In this document: positions 25,301 through 38,039 of the stretch, piece after piece | Layout of the letters: the number at the start of each line of letters is the position of its first letter | How positions within the stretch are numbered: position 1 is the first letter of the stretch | Notes under the pieces: model-generated | What the model was told of the DNA's origin: nothing | Databases searched by the model: none | Seen by the model: only the letters and a program-made list of their open reading frames with translations | Assembly: GCF_030936135.1 (NCBI RefSeq) | Contig: NC_082596.1 | Span: 77,902,888 to 77,966,887 of the forward strand | Direction: 5' to 3' | DNA length: 64,000 nt | From: Gavia stellata | Lineage: Eukaryota; Chordata; Aves; Gaviiformes; Gaviidae | Program-made: the position numbers and the translations under genes

Positions 25301-28100
25301 GGACACCCCACAAAACACATGCTGCTGGGATCCCATGATGATGTCACCTATAAAGAATATTATTTCCTAATCCTCCTTCTCCACTAACTATCCCAGTCAC
25401 CACGTTTACCATGAGCACCTACATATCCAGGGGAAATATATGGTCCACGTGTTGTCTGCAAATCACCTCTCTCTGAGCCCAGGAAGTCTGGGACCTTCCT
25501 CCCATTAGCAAGCATGGACATCAGTGTTATGGGGGTAACCATCTTCATTGTGGCCAGTGTTGGGTCACTTATTAACTAACAATAACAAATTATACACTTA
25601 CAGAGCAGACATTTCACACATTTAGGGCCCTGTGGCTGTGGAGGTGCTTGTCCCTCCCACAGCTGCCGCACTGCTCCAGGCTGATCTCTAAATCCTGCAG
25701 GAAGCTATGGCCAGCATCCAGAGGCCAACTGCAGACCTTCAGCCTTCTTAACATCTCCCGCACCCAGAGCGATGCTGGCTCCTCAGCTCCCCAAACCGTT
25801 CAGAGGGGATCAAGTGGGGATATGGTGATTTATCAACCAGATGCCACTAATCTTCACTACCTACTCAGGGACTTACCCAGCAGGCATTAGCTGTTCAGCA
25901 GTCACAATACCCTGGCTCCCACCAACAGCCTCTGATTGTGTCATTCCCTGTAAGGACCACCATGACCAGAACCTGGCTCTAGCACCCGGACAACTTACTT
26001 ATCACTTTAGAGCTGTTTTAGGGGGGACCACACTTGTTCAGTTTATAAACTTGGCTGCAGAAACTGCATGGGAAAAACCAAGCCCTTATTGTCCACCAAA
26101 GGTTAGGGCTGATTGAGGCCATCAGAAAGGAGCTGGCCAGGGCTGACCTGCCCCAGAACCAGCCTGTCAGACCCTGGGGTCATTCTGGAGAGGCCATGAC
26201 TGCAGAGAGCATATCCACGTGCATGCAGGAGCCCAGCTACATTTTGCTCCGTCTCCCTTGCTCACCCTCCCTGGCAGAAGAGGAGCTTGTGGAGGTAGGT
26301 CTCATAACCCATGGAGAAGCCAGCAGATACGCTTCTACAGCTAAAAGCAGTAAAAAAGGATGCGCTTGCCAAAAGGTACAAAACAATTTTTTAAAAAGGT
26401 CCACTCATTCATTACAAAAAGTGGAAAGAATCGTTTATATTGTTTTGGCAAAATATTCTTCATTAGTGCCCACTAAATATGATTGGGTAACAATTCTGAT
26501 GATGTGGAAGAGACAAGCAAGATGCAGAAGGAAATGCACAGCGTGAGGAAAATATTACCCTTTATACTACGAATTAATTGTTAAATACTAGAATTCAGAA
26601 TAAAATAATATTTGTTAATTGGGATAACAATAGAATAAAATTTAAAAATAAAAATCCTATTGTATTTTTATGAAATAGACCCTAGAGGCTACTGCGATTT
26701 TGGAATTGAGAGTTGTCACTTGTTAGAATACTCTGCCACTCCTGTTCATTCTGCAAAAATCAACTTACTCAACTACTTCAATAACATTGCAGTAACAGCA
26801 TTAACAGCAGTGAGAAGAGGGAACACATGAGGCCTTGCTGGGCTGTTACGTAACTGGCACAATCAAATCCATAATGTGGTGCCAATATCAGAACATGGCC
26901 AAAACTGAGCAATGCTTCACAAACAAACCAAATGCATAGATTTAGTCCGAGTCCTTAGTACAGCGTTTCTGTTAAGAAAAATAAATTTTCAGCACAAAAA
27001 TATTTAATATTCAGAAAGTTAAATTTTGTTTAGTGTTTTTATATTCAAGGAACAAATCCTCTTTCCAGCAACTCTGTGAGTACCCCCCTCTTTCTCACGC
27101 CTTCTTTTCCTATCAGCAGTAGGAGTAAATCCATACATTATAAGCTCTACTAATCCATTATTAGTTTCTACGGAATATATAGCATGGAATATAGATATGG
27201 AAAGAACACATTACAAAAAAGCCATACAAAAAAGCCATACCATATTAAGCTCATTAGCTCCGAGCTGATCAACACAGAGCTGGTCAGCATATAAACTGAT
27301 GGAAACATATGTGATGCTAAGCTCCACAGAACATCTAGAATGTAAATCCTGTGATAGTATTTTCACAGTACCAGCTGAACACAGTGATAAATTAATATAC
27401 TAGGCCCAAAATTCAAAGTAACCATATGTGTAAAAACTAATTTGAAAATGAGGACTACATTTTAGAAGATGCTGTTTAAATCAAAAATTACAAGTTAAAA
27501 GTTTTAGAATAGCATCACAGCAAAGGGGTTGAATCAAAGGAGGAAGAAGAATGTAAAATTTAAGTATTTGATTTTTTTATTAAAGAATCAGAAATATAAG
27601 GTCTCTCCTGGTTGAAAACCTTACTCTTATGTAACAACATTAATGTCTCTAAAATTACAAACAGGGAAATCATAGCGTGAGGAATTGGAAACACGTACAG
27701 AGATGCCCACTAAATGCAATGGGCTTAGAAATTAATAGAGAAGACACACTACACAGACAGAATGACCTCAAGAGTTCAGTTCCTCCAGAGGCCTCACCTT
27801 TGTTTCAAAGTAAACTTGACTTTGCACATACTTTAAACTGTTTCTGATCCCAAACATCTGTAAAACCATTTTTGCTCACAAACCAATGCATTGAAAAGCA
27901 AATGAAAAAGCTTCTTGCAGCACCTCTTCAGTGCTTCACCTACAGGCATGGGTGCTACACACAATTTGCACTACATAAAAGCAAAGGTCCCTGCACTGGT
28001 TAAATACCTACTATCATCTGCAGCATACTGCAACAAAAAAAATTCAGTGTTGAGACCGAGTAGTCAAAAACCTTTCACTGTGATAAGGTAAGATAATACA
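22310..28100. other. Intergenic, strongly AT-rich, no gene recognised
   Basis: 22.3-25.6 kb has no open frame above 60 codons. 25.6-26.2 kb is a GC-richer island with two short frames of unknown nature (25648-25890 and 25841-26116). No domain is recognised in either. Confidence 0.65.
27213..27240 (+). repeat. Two-copy 13-base tandem repeat
   Basis: ACAAAAAAGCCAT occurs twice in tandem, followed by AC. A small slippage duplication in AT-rich DNA. Confidence 0.85.
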
Positions 28101-28107
28101 ATCATCA

Positions 28108-28395
28108 AAACCAGAAGAAAATTAGTTGGAAGGGATCTCTGCAGGTTATCTAGTTCAGTTGCCTGCCCCAAGAAGAGCTAACTTTTAAGCTATGTCTGAT
28201 TGCTCAGAGGTTTGTACAGGCATGATGGGAGAATCTCTCAGGACAGCAATTCTGCAGCCACTCTGAGGACCTGTTCCAGTGCTAAACCAGACTCAAGAGT
28301 GAAGAACTTACTCCTTCTATCCATCCAATTGCCTTCCTTAAAACTCAGGTTCACTGCCTCTTGTCCTTGCTCTCTGTCCATGCTCTCTTTCAAGA
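28108..28395 (-). mobile_element. CR1 LINE fragment, antisense, degraded
   Basis: The plus strand shows TTGGAAGGGATCTCTGCAGG, a 'gttatctagttcag' block, GACCTGTTCCAGTGCTAAAC and CACTGCCTCTTGTCCTTGCT in the order expected for a reversed CR1 3' region. It is well diverged. Confidence 0.75.
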
Positions 28396-28704
28396 AATAC
28401 ATTACACTAATCCATATGGATTTTTTTTTTTCCTGAATGGCAAAATCCTATCATCAAAAAAGGGATGGAATGAACCTCAAGAAGTAATCTTGTTTCTCCC
28501 CCTGCTTTAAGATAGGATCAACTATACCAATGTCTCGTGACTGATGGTGTTCTGATGGAAACTCCACTTCCTCAACATGAAAACTATACCATTGCTTTGC
28601 TAGCCTTACAATAAGATTGGTTTTTAATGCCCAATCCAAATTTCTCTTTCAGCAATTTTAGCCCCTATCGTTTATCCTTTCTGTACTTACAAACTGTATT
28701 ATTT

Positions 28705-28915
28705 GAATCATAGAGTCGCATATTATTGGAAAAAGCCTCTAGAGTTCACCTAGCCCAGCTCCTCCTCCAAGCAGAGCCAACTGCTAAGTTAGTTCGGGCT
28801 TAGTCCAGGTGAGTCTTAAAAACCTCCAAAGATGGTTGAAGATTCTACCACCTCTCTGGTCAACCTGTTCCACTGCTTCCCCAGTGAGTCTGTCTACATT
28901 CAAACAAAATGCCAG
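28705..28915 (-). mobile_element. CR1 LINE 3' end, antisense, degraded
   Basis: The reversed CR1 terminus is visible: AATCATAGAGTCGCATATTA, then GGAAAAAGCCTCTAGAGTTC, a 'cctccaaagatggttgaagattc' block and CTCTGGTCAACCTGTTCCAC. It lies 310 bases from the previous antisense CR1 fragment but repeats part of the same consensus segment, so the two are separate insertions. Confidence 0.8.
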
Positions 28916-28949
28916 CTTGCTCTACAGAGGAATCTTAAGTGTTTTGTTT

Positions 28950-30460
28950 TCATTTGATTTCTAGAGTGCTTTCATTTATTTTTCCTAAATTGGTGTTACA
29001 AAAATTAAAGCTACACCAAGGATGCTCTAAAGCATTAGTAGACTCACCCTGCAAAGTTTACAGATACAAAAATTCAAATACCAAGGACAATCTATCTAGA
29101 CCATTTTTTTTAACAAAAATTTCTACGAGAATTTGCACAACCAGAGTAAAGTATTTTGGAATAAAAATTACTTCCTGGAAGCACCAGTTTTTAAGTGTGC
29201 TACCCCACCAACTCTGACACACAAGCTGCTATCAGTGCCAGGAGCCAGAATACTACAGTATCCAGACCAGTATCTACTGGCCTGTTGTCCCACAAGCGTT
29301 CTCTCTCAACTGCCATATACACTTAGTCTCACCTGCCTGCTGGCAACGCTTTTGCTCTCAAGCTCTGCTGCCCACCACATTATGCTTACCTGAAAAATAC
29401 TCTTACCTTCTTTGCTCCTGTCTTGTACACATCCCACTTGCCAGTCACAAGCCTTGCTTCAACAACTCCTAGGGACCTGGCAATCCAGCAGAGCAAAACG
29501 CAAACATGGTGTGCTTTTTCTTTATTGCTGTTTTATGACAAGTCAGTACAGTAACATTGTGAAGGGAAAAGAGTGATTAGTGGTGGGGCAAATACAAGGA
29601 AAAGCAAGCATGCAGACTAGAGCAGGGCAGGATAATATCAGGCAGCAATTAGATTAATTTAGACTGCCAGGTAACAAGTCTTAAATAACTAATGCAGAGG
29701 AACACCTAGCTTTCAGTTTTTCTTTTTCCTTTTCTAATGCCAATGCTTGCTTAGGCATAGGGTTGGTTGGCATTACAGATGGGCTTTGCTTCAGCTAGGT
29801 AACTCAGCACAGACAGTACTTCAGGTGTGGAAACTATGGCACCAACTTGAACACACCTAAATCCCCATTAAGGCCTTTAATGGGCTAGGTAGGTCTGCTA
29901 TAGAGCATATGCATACAGTGCTATTTTGCAGCTCCTGCTCAAAACCACTAAGTTCAGCAACTAAAAGAAAGTTAACAAAACAATAAATTAATTTGCTGGT
30001 CCAAAAACGTCAAGTTACATCTGGAAGGACAAACGTAAGCACAAGCAGTTCAAGTTTCACAAATCCCCAAGATTAAAAGAGGTCCTCTTGCTTCCATTGT
30101 AAAACTAGTCTTCTGCACAGGCACTGTGCCCCTGGGTAGTGAACCCAACGTGCTGTGTTATGCTGGGACTACGTTCCATATGAACAGTTACGGATTTCAC
30201 AGATGACTTTGCAGCTGATCAGAAATGCTTCAGGTGACAAACACTGATCCCCAAAGTCTCCTGCTTCAGGTAGTAAAAGGGAATTTTTTCCCCACAAAAC
30301 CAAAATACCAAAAAGTTGATATTATCTTCAGATATAAACTTTTAACAGCCAAGTTTTGGTATACATTTTATCTCTATCACTGTGACACTAAGGAATATGC
30401 AATTTTTCACAGCTTTCGGTTCATTCTCCAAAGAGTAGCATACAACAGAAAAACGTTCGA
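28950..30460. other. Intergenic between CR1 relics and the MED10 3' end
   Basis: Short frames only. No RNA gene or repeat that I recognise. Confidence 0.6.
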
Positions 30461-30464
30461 ATTT

Positions 30465-31178
30465 AGATTTTTTCAAATTTTTATTCAACCCGCTTACAGA
30501 AAAAGAATAGAATTAAACAAAAGCTTACATTAAATACTATACAAAATATTAACATTGTTGAGGAGCAAGTCCCCGAATATGCCCACTTTCTATATCCTCA
30601 GCCATCTGCACTGCAGCTCATAGAACAAAACAAGACTATCTGAAGGTTTTCTTGGCTGCAATTCATTATGACACATGAAAACTGCAGCCCTTGACAGGCT
30701 CCTGTTCAGTAGAATTTGGCAAGATGAAAGCAGTCAACTGTTTGTACTGTAATAAAAAAAGCACTTTACAAATGAAAAATAATCAAGTATAATAAACACA
30801 TTTCTCTTAAGAACAGATGAGCCCACAATCCTGGAGCACATTTTTCAGAAGACAAAAACCATGATTTTCTGCTCTGGAAATGTATTTTGTGGGAAATGCT
30901 ATGTATAGATGACCTGTAGACAATTATATCTCCAAAACCTTTCAAGAAAGAAGACTAGATTACCATAGGAAGTTTCAACTGCAATCTCTGAGTAAAACTC
31001 TTCAGAAAGATTCAGTAGCTTCAGACCATCAGCAATCATCAAGCTCCTTTACAGTTCATCACTGCCATTTTTAGTACAGTTGTTATGACAGCTTGGATGC
31101 CCCCTCTCTCCAATCAATGCTTTTATTGAGTGGTGTCAGTTTATGGAATTGACATTTTTAGAGCTATTGAAGGCCAAC
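30465..31178 (-). other. MED10: Probable MED10 3' UTR
   Basis: Non-coding sequence follows the MED10 stop codon. On the minus strand there are two AATAAA hexamers. One (plus-strand 31122-31127) lies only about 50 bases after the stop. The other (plus-strand 30480-30485) would give a UTR of about 700 bases. I prefer the distal site because known vertebrate MED10 transcripts have a UTR of several hundred bases, but no transcript evidence is available here, so the 3' end is an inference. Confidence 0.4.
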
Positions 31179-34100
31179 TTAAGGAGGAGGATCTTCTCCT
31201 CGAATAGCTTTGTACTTTGCCATGTCTTCTGGGAACACCTTTGTCAGCTCTTGAATTAACAGACTTTTAAATTTCTGGAAAGAAAAAAAATATATACAGT
31301 CATCTGCACAATTTATTTAGATTTCATCAAGCAATGTTATCTGCTGAACAGAAATGTTTGTATACAATAGTTCAATATTTCAGTGATCTAAGAGAATGGC
31401 ACCCAAAACAAAAAACCTTTAAAGCCATACACACACAAACACAGAAAGTTACGTTTACAAAATTCACAGAAAATGCTCAAGTGAAATCCACTAAGAAAGC
31501 ACCAGGCAAACTAAAATGCTTTTAATGTCCCATAAATTAACTAGCATTTTCACCTAAGAAATACAAAGTAGTTGGACCTCTCTGGTAAACCCTGGTGCAT
31601 CGATATCTGTCTGACCTTATTAAGCAAAGCTGATAAAATCCTCTTGATTTGATATGGAATCCCCTCCACCTCCAAAAAGGAACTCACACCTAGCTTAGAA
31701 ATACATAACTTCCTATAACTTTTACAAGCACAGAGCTTATCAAAAGAAAGAGAGGCTTAGAACATATGGATATATCTAGATTCTGAAGCACAAATTGCCA
31801 TCCTCCACACTAATTTTAAATTCAGCCAAAGAACGTTCTAAAGCACAAACAGCCCTTTCTCAAATCTCACTAAACTTCCTTTTCTGACTATGTTTTTCAG
31901 CAGTAATTCCAGCAGTTAAACAGTATAGCAGGATGCTTAGGTTCATAGTAGATGAAAGTACAGGTTCAGAAAACACTGGCATACACTTTTAGTAATTTTA
32001 TAAAGATTAACTCATGCTTATATAGCACATTTGACATTTTAACACTCTAAGATCCATTCAAGACTGGAAAAATACCCCTTCCATTTTGCTTATTTCTAAA
32101 TTTACACACATCACAGTTACAGATCTATGACAGTGTGAGGTACTCACAAGTATTCAAAATGGAAACAAAACAAAATATCTGTAATGCTACATACAACTTT
32201 AACCAAAATAAAATCATTGCAACCTCTGCATCTCCAACTGTGGGATGAATTACAAGTTTTCCTTCCAGAACAGGCTATATTAGCATCAATTAAGACACAG
32301 GGATGCAGAGCAATTCCTAATACAATACAAACCACTTAATAAGGGCATTTAGTAACTGTACAAAGGAAAAAACCCCACATATTTACGGAAAAATAAAAAC
32401 TTATCAAATATATTATTAGTAGTACTTTCATTATTTCTGGTTTACCTTCATTGTGTCAATTTTTCCTTTTACTTGTTCGTTTTTAGCCAAAGCTCGCTCC
32501 AGACACTCTTTAGTGTAAAGCTGAGGATTGCGGCCTTGATCTATGTATCTGAAAATAGAAAAGATTAACTAAATGATCATATTCCTACTAGGATGTTCTC
32601 CAATGTACAGAATTATTCACTTTGCTCTCTTTTTGCCACTACTATTATCCAAAATGTGCATTTACAAAACCACAGTTTAAAACTCAACCATTTTCAAAAG
32701 ACAGCTCAAGGACGACTAGGCCGTAGCCAGCAAACAGCTGTCTTGGTACGCTGTTTTAAATCTTTGTTTCCAGAAAACCTGGAGCTTTGAAAAAACTATT
32801 AGAAGCCAAGAAAAAATATAACTACCCAGTTCCTCATAGGTAGTAAGTACACATGAATGAAGAAAGGTGGTCCTTTTCCAAGCAATTGAAAGGGCACTAA
32901 CCATAAAGTAGCTTAGTTAGTACATGGTGAGCAATAAGCACACAAGAATATGGCACCCAGCAATTAAAGGTTGAGGAGGAAGCATATATACCATAGTAAA
33001 GAGTAAAAGTTAACACACCTGTATCAGCAAACCTGTAAGTGTATTCTTCCTTTGCAATGTAAGTGCCCAAGAAAGGGAAATTCCATCAACAAATAAAGAA
33101 AACAACATTTAAGATTATCATAGATTTACTCAGAGTGAAAGCCCAACTGAAAAAAGTCCTGTATAGCCAGTAATATACTAGAATATAGCAAACCCCTGAC
33201 ATTTGGACTTACAAGAAACACCAGTAAATTAACTTGTGAGCTATATCGTAAGAACTGGCTTGTATAGCTCTCTACATTCATGATTTTGCTTTTAACATTC
33301 TAATTCTCTGCCAACGAGACTGTCGCTACTGAAACTAAACACCTAAGTACTGACCTAATTTATTTTCACCTGCAACTTTCAAATCCTGATTCTAACCTAG
33401 TGTAAAAGTATACTACCAAAATGAAAGCTTATTTACTAAATCACTAGATTCAGAAGAATCTTTATTACTGCCTACATATGTAAAATCAATGTAATTAAAA
33501 AACCAAAACATTAAAAAAAGGAGATCTGAAACCAGGTGTATAATTTACCACTTCTCTTACCCTTCCGCCTTCTCAGAGGCTGAAAGTACTTCTTACCTTC
33601 TTCTGCCTGCTCACATTCTCGTGAGGCATTCAGAAGATGGGAGTTTAAGAAACAAGCCGTCCTCAGAGAAAATATTCACGCTGCAAAGACACACTACCTC
33701 AAATCAGACAGACTACAGCGCCTTCCATTCCAGGTACAAAGTTACTTACTCAAAAACTTCCAAGGGCACGCTGATATCGTGAAGCTGCTGCCGGCATTTG
33801 TCGATATCCTGCAAGCCCGTCACCATGAAATTCCTGTAGGAAGAAAACGGTTCGGTTTTAGCCAAAAAGGAGCATACTGCGCTAACCCTAACCCCGGCTG
33901 CGAGGCCAGCGACACGAAACCCAGCGAAACCCCCTGCCGCTCCTCCCACGTCTCGCTACGGCACAAGGGCAACAGATCCGCCGGACAGGGCCTCCGGTAC
34001 CCTGAGGCACCAGGCTGAGGGGCGGCGGCAAGGGCCCCGCGGCCTGGTCTGGTAACGAAAAGGGATGGCGGAGCGCCGGGCCCCTCACAATTTCTGGTTG

Positions 34101-34210
34101 AGACCAGCCTGGCTGCTGGGCTGGAAGTCGCTGACGATAATGCCGAGCTGCCGGATGTTCTCCACGAACTTCTCCAGGTGTTCCTCCAGCGAGTCGAACT
34201 TCTCCGCCAT
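31179..34210 (-). CDS. MED10: Mediator complex subunit 10, four coding exons, complete
   Basis: Spliced CDS read on the minus strand: exon 1 at 34210-34089, exon 2 at 33833-33750, exon 3 at 32548-32446, exon 4 at 31274-31179. The sum is 405 bases, that is 134 residues plus TAA. Every junction has GT..AG and keeps frame: donors GTGAGG, GTAAGT and GTAAAC; acceptors CTACAG, TTTCAG and TTCCAG. The protein begins MAEKFDSLEEHLEKF, contains VTGLQDIDKCRQQLHD at about 45-60 and YIDQGRNPQLYTKECLERAL at 70-89, and ends IRGEDPPP. This matches vertebrate MED10 over its whole length (human about 135 residues). The single Med10 family domain covers nearly all of it. In the nucleus MED10 belongs to the Mediator middle module, which links transcription factors to RNA polymerase II. 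A second in-frame ATG lies two codons upstream (34216) and would add Met-Ala. No damage is seen. Identification is very secure; the exact start is less so. Confidence 0.97.
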
Positions 34211-34450
34211 CGCCATAACCGCCTCCTTCCCCCGCCCCGCTTCCGGCCATTCGCGCATGCCCGCAAGGAGGGAGGAGGAGCGGCTGGGCCGGCCCCGCCT
34301 CATAACACGCCCTCCTGCTTTCAGACCACGCCCCTCGATCTCAAGCCACGCCCCCTCCACCCCCCCCCCCTTCCGCGGGGTCGGTGCGGCGCAGGGGGGG
34401 ATGCGGGCGGGGGGCAGCGCAAGTCCGGCACCTGCACGTGCTATACAAAA
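33890..34450 (-). promoter_or_regulatory. MED10: MED10 CpG-island promoter region
   Basis: A GC- and CpG-rich block covers exon 1 and its upstream flank, in sharp contrast to the AT-rich surroundings. Just upstream of the start codon are an ETS-type core (CTTCCGG on plus at 34240-34246, CCGGAAG on the gene strand) and an NRF1-like site (GCGCATGCCC at 34253-34262). Both are typical of TATA-less housekeeping promoters. An E-box CACGTG lies near 34435. No TATA box is seen. The transcription start is not resolved. Confidence 0.6.
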
Positions 34451-34459
34451 ACCACGGGG

Positions 34460-37400
34460 CAATATGAGAATTATGGCCTGCCCGCCTTGAGCTCAGGCAC
34501 AATTTGTCATTTCCAATGGCTCATTTTAATTACGCGTCTCGCTTTACAGAAGGATGCTCAGCTCACCAGTTGCACAGCAGACAGAAAATGAATTCTAGAC
34601 AAAAATAGGATCCACAAACCCTAATTTGCACAAGTCACTATTTGCTTTGGGCATTCCGGGTTTATCAAATACATGATGGCAAATAATGAGAAATACTTTT
34701 TACCCTGAAGGTAATCAATACTAAATTATAATTAGCATCTTTCATAAATGCCAGATAATTGGAGTTTGACAATATGGATCATTCAGTAGCCCTTGGCACT
34801 GCTTTCCTTTCTTCTGTTACCATGTAACATCTCCAGGAATATTTCAGTAGATCCCAGTGGAGCAGGAAGCACACAATGTGATTAACAGCACCTTTGAAAA
34901 AATGGCCAGCACCCCTTTCAAAGTGGTGAGATTTGAAAACTCACTACTAATTGCTGTGGCCTGCCAGACATGGACTGCTGCATCTAGATCTTAACGTGCC
35001 TTTCTGCTTGACTTCTTAAAGACATAGTCCTTCCTGCCAGTCCAGTATAAAACTGCTGTAATTCACTCTCGTTATGTTTTTTCAGTTATCCTTTTCTTTG
35101 CCCTCCACAAATATTAGCACATTGCTTATATTTTTAGACCATCATTTGGAATCTCTCTGCTTTTGAGTGGTTTCCCTTCCTGGGTCACGTAGAAGTAAAA
35201 ACAGTCCTCATTTTCAGACCCATTCAAAACTTGTGTCTGGCTCCCGTTTGCTTACCACCCCTACCCTGTACCAGAGGCTGAACTCTAGTCCTGATCCACT
35301 TGCAGTGCAGAGCCCACTCCCTTCCTGAAAGCTTTCCGAAAAGGTGGCTTCATGCTTTCTCCCATGGTGCCCTTTACGGTTAGGTGGGGCTGCCTGTGAC
35401 TACCCTGTCCCTTCACTGCGCCCCGTCAAATTCCTCATTAAATCGCTTGCCTCGCTATCCACAGCTGCAAGCTGCTGCCTGCTGGTACAGGCTCCGGGTT
35501 AGGGATCATCTCTGTGAAGTCCTTAGCACGAAAGGACCTAACACATGGGGAAAGGTCATACATGCAACTGGGATACAGGTAACGGCATAGATCTAAAGGG
35601 CAGATATTTTTCTGCCTGTCTCACTCCCCTGCCTGATCAGTAGATATGCTCAGCCCGTGCCTGATCCCACTCACAAAGGGAGCCTTCAGACTTCCCTTTT
35701 ATCTGGTAATGAAAATGCACACCCGGAGTTCAGGATACCTGGATTTCAATCTCTCTTTTACACCCACAAGAATCAAAGCCTACTAAAAGCCTTGATCCCA
35801 GGGGCTAGGATATATTTGCAGTGGGGTCCGTTCAGTCCCTGTGGCTGTTCTACTTTGTGCGGAAATTAAGTACTGCTTGAGCAATGGGAAGACAGTGTTT
35901 GGCATACCACACGAAAAGAAATGGAGGAACCAGTGACTGATCATCTGGTAAGGGCTCATTATCTTCCCCACCTGTCTTATATCTGCTAATGATGAGTGTT
36001 TTTCTAAACTGTGTAAGAAACAGAAATGGTAACAGACAGAAGTTCACTTGATAGTAAAAAACACAATGGAATTATCTGGGGAATGACAAAGTATCAGTCT
36101 ATATTAAATAATCCAGCAATAATTTTCCCTGTGGGAAGATTATCTGACATGTTTAAATTCCCATGGCACATCAAAATAACTGTATGTTTTATAAATAGCT
36201 TATTTCCAGTATGTCTATTTTCAGTTGAATCTGAGAAGATCAGTCCAGTCATGTCAATTAAAAGTCAGCCATTCCTGTCTGCCAAAGTACCATTGATTTA
36301 AAAAGAATTTGCTGTCAGTTTACAGCAGGTAAGAATCTGATGCTTTGATTCACAATGAAAGATTTTAATTAGTATTTTAAATAAGAACTAAACTAACATA
36401 GATATGAGATCCAATCACCAGATTTAATGTATTTTATGCATTTGTAGCTATAACTTGCGACTGTTTCTGTTCCACAATGAGAACCATCAAAATCAGCAAG
36501 TCTTAATTTCTTGGATGTATCTTTTTATTAGCTATATTTTTTCCATTTATGATCTCAATGACAACAACAAAAATGTAAAAAGCCCTCTAATGATCAGTTT
36601 CTGTTCTGGGTTACCATGCTAGTTGCGTAGCAGACAGTTGGATCTTTGCTGACTATAAAGGAGTTCATAAGATTAAGTACGCTAACCCAAAATTAAAAAG
36701 CAAGTGACTGTAAAGAGTACTAAATATTAAGGAAAATATAGTACTGTGCAAATGTGAAATTGTAAAAACAATCCTAGGCTGCCAAAAGCAATTAATCAAT
36801 TCTAGGCCTTAACAAGTATTATCATCCTATGATAAAATAAATCCATCTTCTATTGATCAGCAGTTGCTGACCATCCTGTTTCCATAGTTGGCAGAACGTT
36901 CTCTGGACAGCAGAAGTCCCGGGATTGCAAGATTTTAATACAAGTACTTGCGCTGATCACATGAGAGATCTTGGTCTGAGAAACAGAATAGCTTTTTCTA
37001 GTATTTGGGAGGGAAAAATGTGGAATATGGTGTACTTGCCAGATTAGATCTGACTATGAGGAACAGGGGGGCCGAATTTTGTAAGGACAGTCTAAATACA
37101 TGCGATTGTGTCAGACATGGCTCTGTGGGCACAAGAGATTGGGATTCAAACAAAAGAGTAGCTTCATATCCAACTTTGCTTATGGGCAAACACATTCAGC
37201 AGAAGCATGGAGCAGAATAACTTGCTTTAAATTCAGTAACAAAAATGGGCTTTGAGGTTTGTTAAAACTTCCTCTCCTTCCTCTTTGTGGGAAAGCCTTT
37301 GGCTGTTGGAACTGAGCAAACATGACTTCTAGCTTGCTTGTGATGACTGAAATCTGATAGATGTTCATTACCACATCCAACTCAGGTAAAGTATTTAACA

Positions 37401-37640
37401 CAAAAAAATAATGGAAGTTGAACATCAAATGTAGAGATATCCAGCTCATCTTAAATCTATATTTACTAGGCTAGTTAGGTTAGATTAATGAATTTTGTTA
37501 GATAAATGTGTGCAGTGCTTTTAAGATTAAAAATTGCTATAAATATATTACCAGTTGTTAAATTTTTCTCATGATCACCAACTTGGCAGTGTTTTCCTGC
37601 TCGGGGGAAAAAAAAGTAAAACGAACTTGTGTTCCAATGA
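34460..37640. other. Intergenic upstream of MED10, no gene recognised
   Basis: AT-rich, with short frames of up to about 90 codons. No divergent partner gene for the MED10 promoter is seen. Confidence 0.65.
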
Positions 37641-37792
37641 AAGACAGATAGATAGATAGATAGATAGAAAGAAAGAAAACGAAAGAGAGAGAGAAAGAGA
37701 AAAAGAGAAAAAGAGAAAGAGAGAAAGAAATAAAAGAAAGAAAGAAGGAAAGGAAGAAAGAAGGAAAGGAAGAAAGAAGGAAGGAAGGAAGG
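37641..37792 (+). repeat. GATA/GAAA/GGAA microsatellite, near-pure purine tract
   Basis: Tandem GATA units pass into GAAA, GA and GGAA-type units for about 150 bases. From about 37668 onward the plus strand is almost entirely purine, with a couple of interruptions. Confidence 0.95.
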
Positions 37793-38039
37793 TAAGTAAC
37801 TCAATCGATCAATAGGTATGTAGAGACAGAAAGATTTAGAAAGACAATTTCATGGTTCATGATATAAGTCACCGTATTGCACTCCTACCCTGATTTCCAT
37901 GCAGAATGCAGGCACTTACTGGCTTGTAAGCTGGACATCTGCACTGGGCAGTTAAGTAGGGTTTGTAATAAAGGATAGAATGAGAGGCCATGTGGATCAA
38001 TATGACCCATTTGGGAAGAACAGCACAGATTATGTAAAA

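Noticed and set aside
34085-34462. 125-codon minus-strand frame starting upstream of MED10 (at 34462)
   Set aside because: Only its last part is MED10 exon 1. The upstream portion is GC-rich promoter/5' UTR read in frame, and the conserved start is at 34210 or 34216.
37475-37804. Ser/Phe/Leu-rich 109-codon minus-strand frame
   Set aside because: It is the translation of the purine microsatellite.
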